From contig OY986435.1 of assembly GCA_963920525.1 (NCBI GenBank), forward strand, positions 262,944,962-263,008,961: 64,000 nt of DNA, read 5' to 3'. The notes under the pieces are model-generated. The model searched no databases. It was given only the letters and a program-made list of their open reading frames with translations, and was not told the DNA's origin. The stretch's first letter is position 1; each line of letters starts with the position of its first letter. The position numbers and the translations under genes were made by a program. Positions 61,763 to 64,000 of the stretch are shown piece by piece. The stretch is from Dichetophora obliterata (Eukaryota > Arthropoda > Insecta > Diptera > Sciomyzidae).

Positions 61763-61950
61763 CTGTTAAAAATTGCCATGTAAAGCTTCTTGAGAACTAA
61801 GCCGTTCGGAGTCGGCATAAAACACGTAGTTCCATTTCTCGATCATATGTGATCAAACATTTAATAACACGCACAGCACAATTGATCAATAGAAGCTAGG
61901 TCAAAGTCCTTCCAAGGGCTGAAATGGCCAGTTTGTTTTTTTTTATGCAT
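61763..61950 (+). mobile_element. 5'-truncated SINE copy
   Basis: 'aattgccatgtaaagcttct', 'aagccgttcgg', 'atttaataacacgcac' and 'aagggctgaaatggcca' match the body of the SINE at 35769-36103, and the copy ends in a T-rich tail. The tRNA head is absent. Confidence 0.8.
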
Positions 61951-62056
61951 TTAATATATTTTGAAGAGAATACAAAAATACATTTTTAGGTTAATTTATA
62001 AATAAGCTGAGCTAAACCATTAATTTTTAAATAGTATGTTGTACCCGTTGCTGTAA

Positions 62057-62261
62057 GGCCGTGTTCATATTACGCGTTTTTGTCGCGATTGCGACACCGC
62101 TCTCACGTTTTTTTACGCAGAAGCGGCTGAAAAAGAATGAATTTTGTATGTATTTATATACATTTATTTATTTAATATTCAGTATTTTTCAGAACCGTTT
62201 GCGAAAAAAAATTGGTAACGATGTCTCAATCGCGACACAAACACCTTATATGAACACGGCC
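62057..62261. mobile_element. PIF/Harbinger-like MITE with TAA duplication (205 bp)
   Basis: GGCCGTGTTCATAT and its inverse are flanked by TAA on both sides (62054-62056 and 62262-62264). 'tgtcgcgattg' also pairs with 'caatcgcgaca' inside. Confidence 0.8.
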
Positions 62262-62289
62262 TAATAAGTTACGATACCATTTAATTAAC

Positions 62290-62800
62290 CCTTGATTCAC
62301 AAACACTTTTGAATACGTATTCTTAAATTAAAAAATTTTTTCTACAAATTTCATTCGCAATTTCAGCCACGAATAGAATTCGTAGAATGGACGTAGTTTA
62401 GTACACATTACGAATATTTTATTCGTATTCGTACCAAAACAAATGTATATTGTACGAATACATTTACGAATGATCCTAATACCTAGTTACGAAAAAAAAA
62501 CCATCTGTTCAGGTGGGGTTTGAACCGCGGTTCTTTAGCTTATGGGCCACGCACTCTTCCAGAAGGTTACGGCCACCTTGCAATCACACATTTCCTTATA
62601 TTCGGTTATTGTTCGACAAACCAGTCTAAGCAATTTCAGTTGTAAATTTTTTAAACTCAAATAAAACTTCGTACATTCTATGAATAATTCGCACTGTCAA
62701 CCTACGAATGACTTTTTTAGTAAATACTACGAATGTAATGAAAGAAATTACGAAGTTATTCCTACGACAAATGGACGAATGTTAAGGAAAGATATCCCTT
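62290..62800. repeat. cluster of TACGAAT motifs around a tRNA-like insertion
   Basis: ACGAAT or ATTCGT occurs well over a dozen times in both orientations. The cluster is interrupted at 62505-62585 by a tRNA-like stretch, read on the minus strand. Confidence 0.55.
62505..62585 (-). repeat. tRNA-like SINE head
   Basis: Read on the minus strand, 'gagtgcgtggcccataagct' and 'aagaaccgcggttcaaaccc' match the head of the SINE at 35769, followed by a T run. Confidence 0.6.
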
Positions 62801-63339
62801 ACTAGTCGAAGATCATTCTTCGTAGCAACAGATAGCAAGTGGCATTTAATTCAATAACGCATATAAATTTTGACGATAAGCAAATGTATGTTTGAAAGTC
62901 ATTGTAAACAAGTAGAAGACAAAGTAAATACATTTTATAAAAAAAATTAATGTTTTCCCAAAATTCGGCTCGTTTTTCTACCATAAATATGATATGCAGC
63001 ATTTAAATTTAAAAAAGTTGCAGCGATCTAGGCGAGAGCAAAGCTTCTAATTCAAAAGCGAAAGAAAAATTAGGAAATTTAATAAAGTAGGCCAATTTTG
63101 GATCAAAGATAAATTTTTAAAAAAATCTTATATTGTATGAAAACCAAAACAAATCTAATAAACATGTACCTCTTTATTTATTTATTCATACGTTTTGAAT
63201 TAAAATAAAATAAATTTTTTAAATCATTCAGATAATAGGTATGTTTCCGTACTCGATTGTAGGAACTTGCAAGCTGCTTGAACTGATTCATAATAGAAAA
63301 AGAAATAAGTAAATTGGTGTCAATGCAGTGTGAGATCCG
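62801..63339. other. spacer
   Basis: No feature recognised. Confidence 0.3.
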
Positions 63340-63600
63340 GTGAAAAAGATCTCCCTTAGCATGCGGGAAACATTTCGAGAATAGCGACAACTCAAATTTT
63401 TAAATTTTCGAATGATATGGATTTTGTCCTCCTAAATCCAAATCTGAAAAATTTGAGTCCACTCGAAATTGGTTTAGGAGTTAAAAGCTTCCAAAGTTAA
63501 AAAATGGCCTAAAATTTATTTTGTTTTTTTTCAGTTTTACAACGAAAAAAATATGGTTTAATGTTAGAAAATTTTTGTATTCTTATTTTAAAATTTGAAA
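63340..63600. repeat. dispersed repeat family 2, second copy
   Basis: 'gcgacaactcaaatttttaa', 'atatggattttgtcctccta' and 'ccaaatctga' match 44250-44560. Confidence 0.6.
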
Positions 63601-64000
63601 ACCTGGGAGCTCAATAGTAATTAATGCGATTTCAATTCATTACATGAAAAAAACTGAATAAAATTTTTAAGTATTTCGGATATGATACGAGAAAGATTTT
63701 TACGAGAAAGATCTTTAATATATATTAGATTTTCTTATGTGTAAAAATGTGTGTCAACCGGTGCAGTGTGCGTATAATACTTACAAAATTAATAATAAAA
63801 ATCCAAGTAAATAGCATTATATAGGTTACATTTTGTTTATGTTCATTCTAGATTCCTTTATGCCTGTGTCTCCCCCTAGAACAAATCCTGCGGACGCCCA
63901 TGTTAGGAGAGCTTAGTCCCTAGCAATCAAGAAATGACAAAGGCATCCCTAATATGCTTATGATAACAATTTTAACAGAATGTCAACAGAAGCCGAGTGG
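63601..64000. other. spacer to window end
   Basis: No feature recognised. Confidence 0.3.

Overview
The window is AT-rich eukaryotic DNA from an insect, most likely a higher (schizophoran) fly. The evidence is a spliced glucocerebrosidase gene of insect type plus a dense, nested load of fly-style transposons: copia, several LINE types, mariner/Tc1, hAT, PIF/Harbinger, pogo, a Helitron, MITEs and a SINE. A repeat with motifs such as GGGCGTGG and 'accgccttactgcc' recurs many times and made me think of tephritid fruit flies. That placement is an impression, not something I could test. No prokaryotic operon and no CRISPR array was seen.

The one recognised host gene is a lysosomal glucosylceramidase (GBA/Gba1 family) on the minus strand. 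Eight coding exons were placed at base resolution, and all splice phases agree: 44981-44640, 44246-44078, 44008-43688, 43515-43386, 43213-43100, 26252-25910, 14982-14817 and 14527-14428. Together they encode 561 residues including both catalytic glutamates. The signal-peptide exon lies further upstream and was not found. Two introns, 16.8 kb and 10.9 kb, are swollen by transposons.

Layout. 1-14.4 kb (3' of the gene): a mariner inside a LINE inside a copia remnant, more LINE fragments, then MITEs, one of which carries an 8-bp target duplication. 15-25.9 kb (intron 6): a 6.3-kb inverted-repeat element holding further nested elements and a LINE, then a hAT element with its target duplication. 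26.2-43.1 kb (intron 5): a 4.7-kb Helitron-bounded block loaded with other elements, a second mariner copy, a SINE with a perfect 13-bp target duplication, a LINE ORF1-like fragment, nested TA-flanked elements and a Tc1. 43.1-45.0 kb: the 5' exons of the gene. 45.2-49.5 kb: a nearly complete DNA transposon with ~145-bp terminal repeats and a three-exon DUF7869-like transposase gene. 49.6-56.7 kb: tandem repeats, a pogo-like remnant, a Tc1 and a 337-bp palindromic array. 57-64 kb: MITE clusters, foldback elements and one short unexplained exon-like reading frame at 60.5 kb.

The elements have no joint function; what they record is successive insertion into one gene. The most informative signals are the two mariner copies, whose terminal repeats differ between copies but match perfectly within each copy, and which share an in-frame loss of the first catalytic block. 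Next come the DUF7869-type transposon, the in-window empty site for the hAT-like MITE, the exact in-frame duplication in a LINE reverse transcriptase, and the families of TA-flanked elements that share ends but not interiors.
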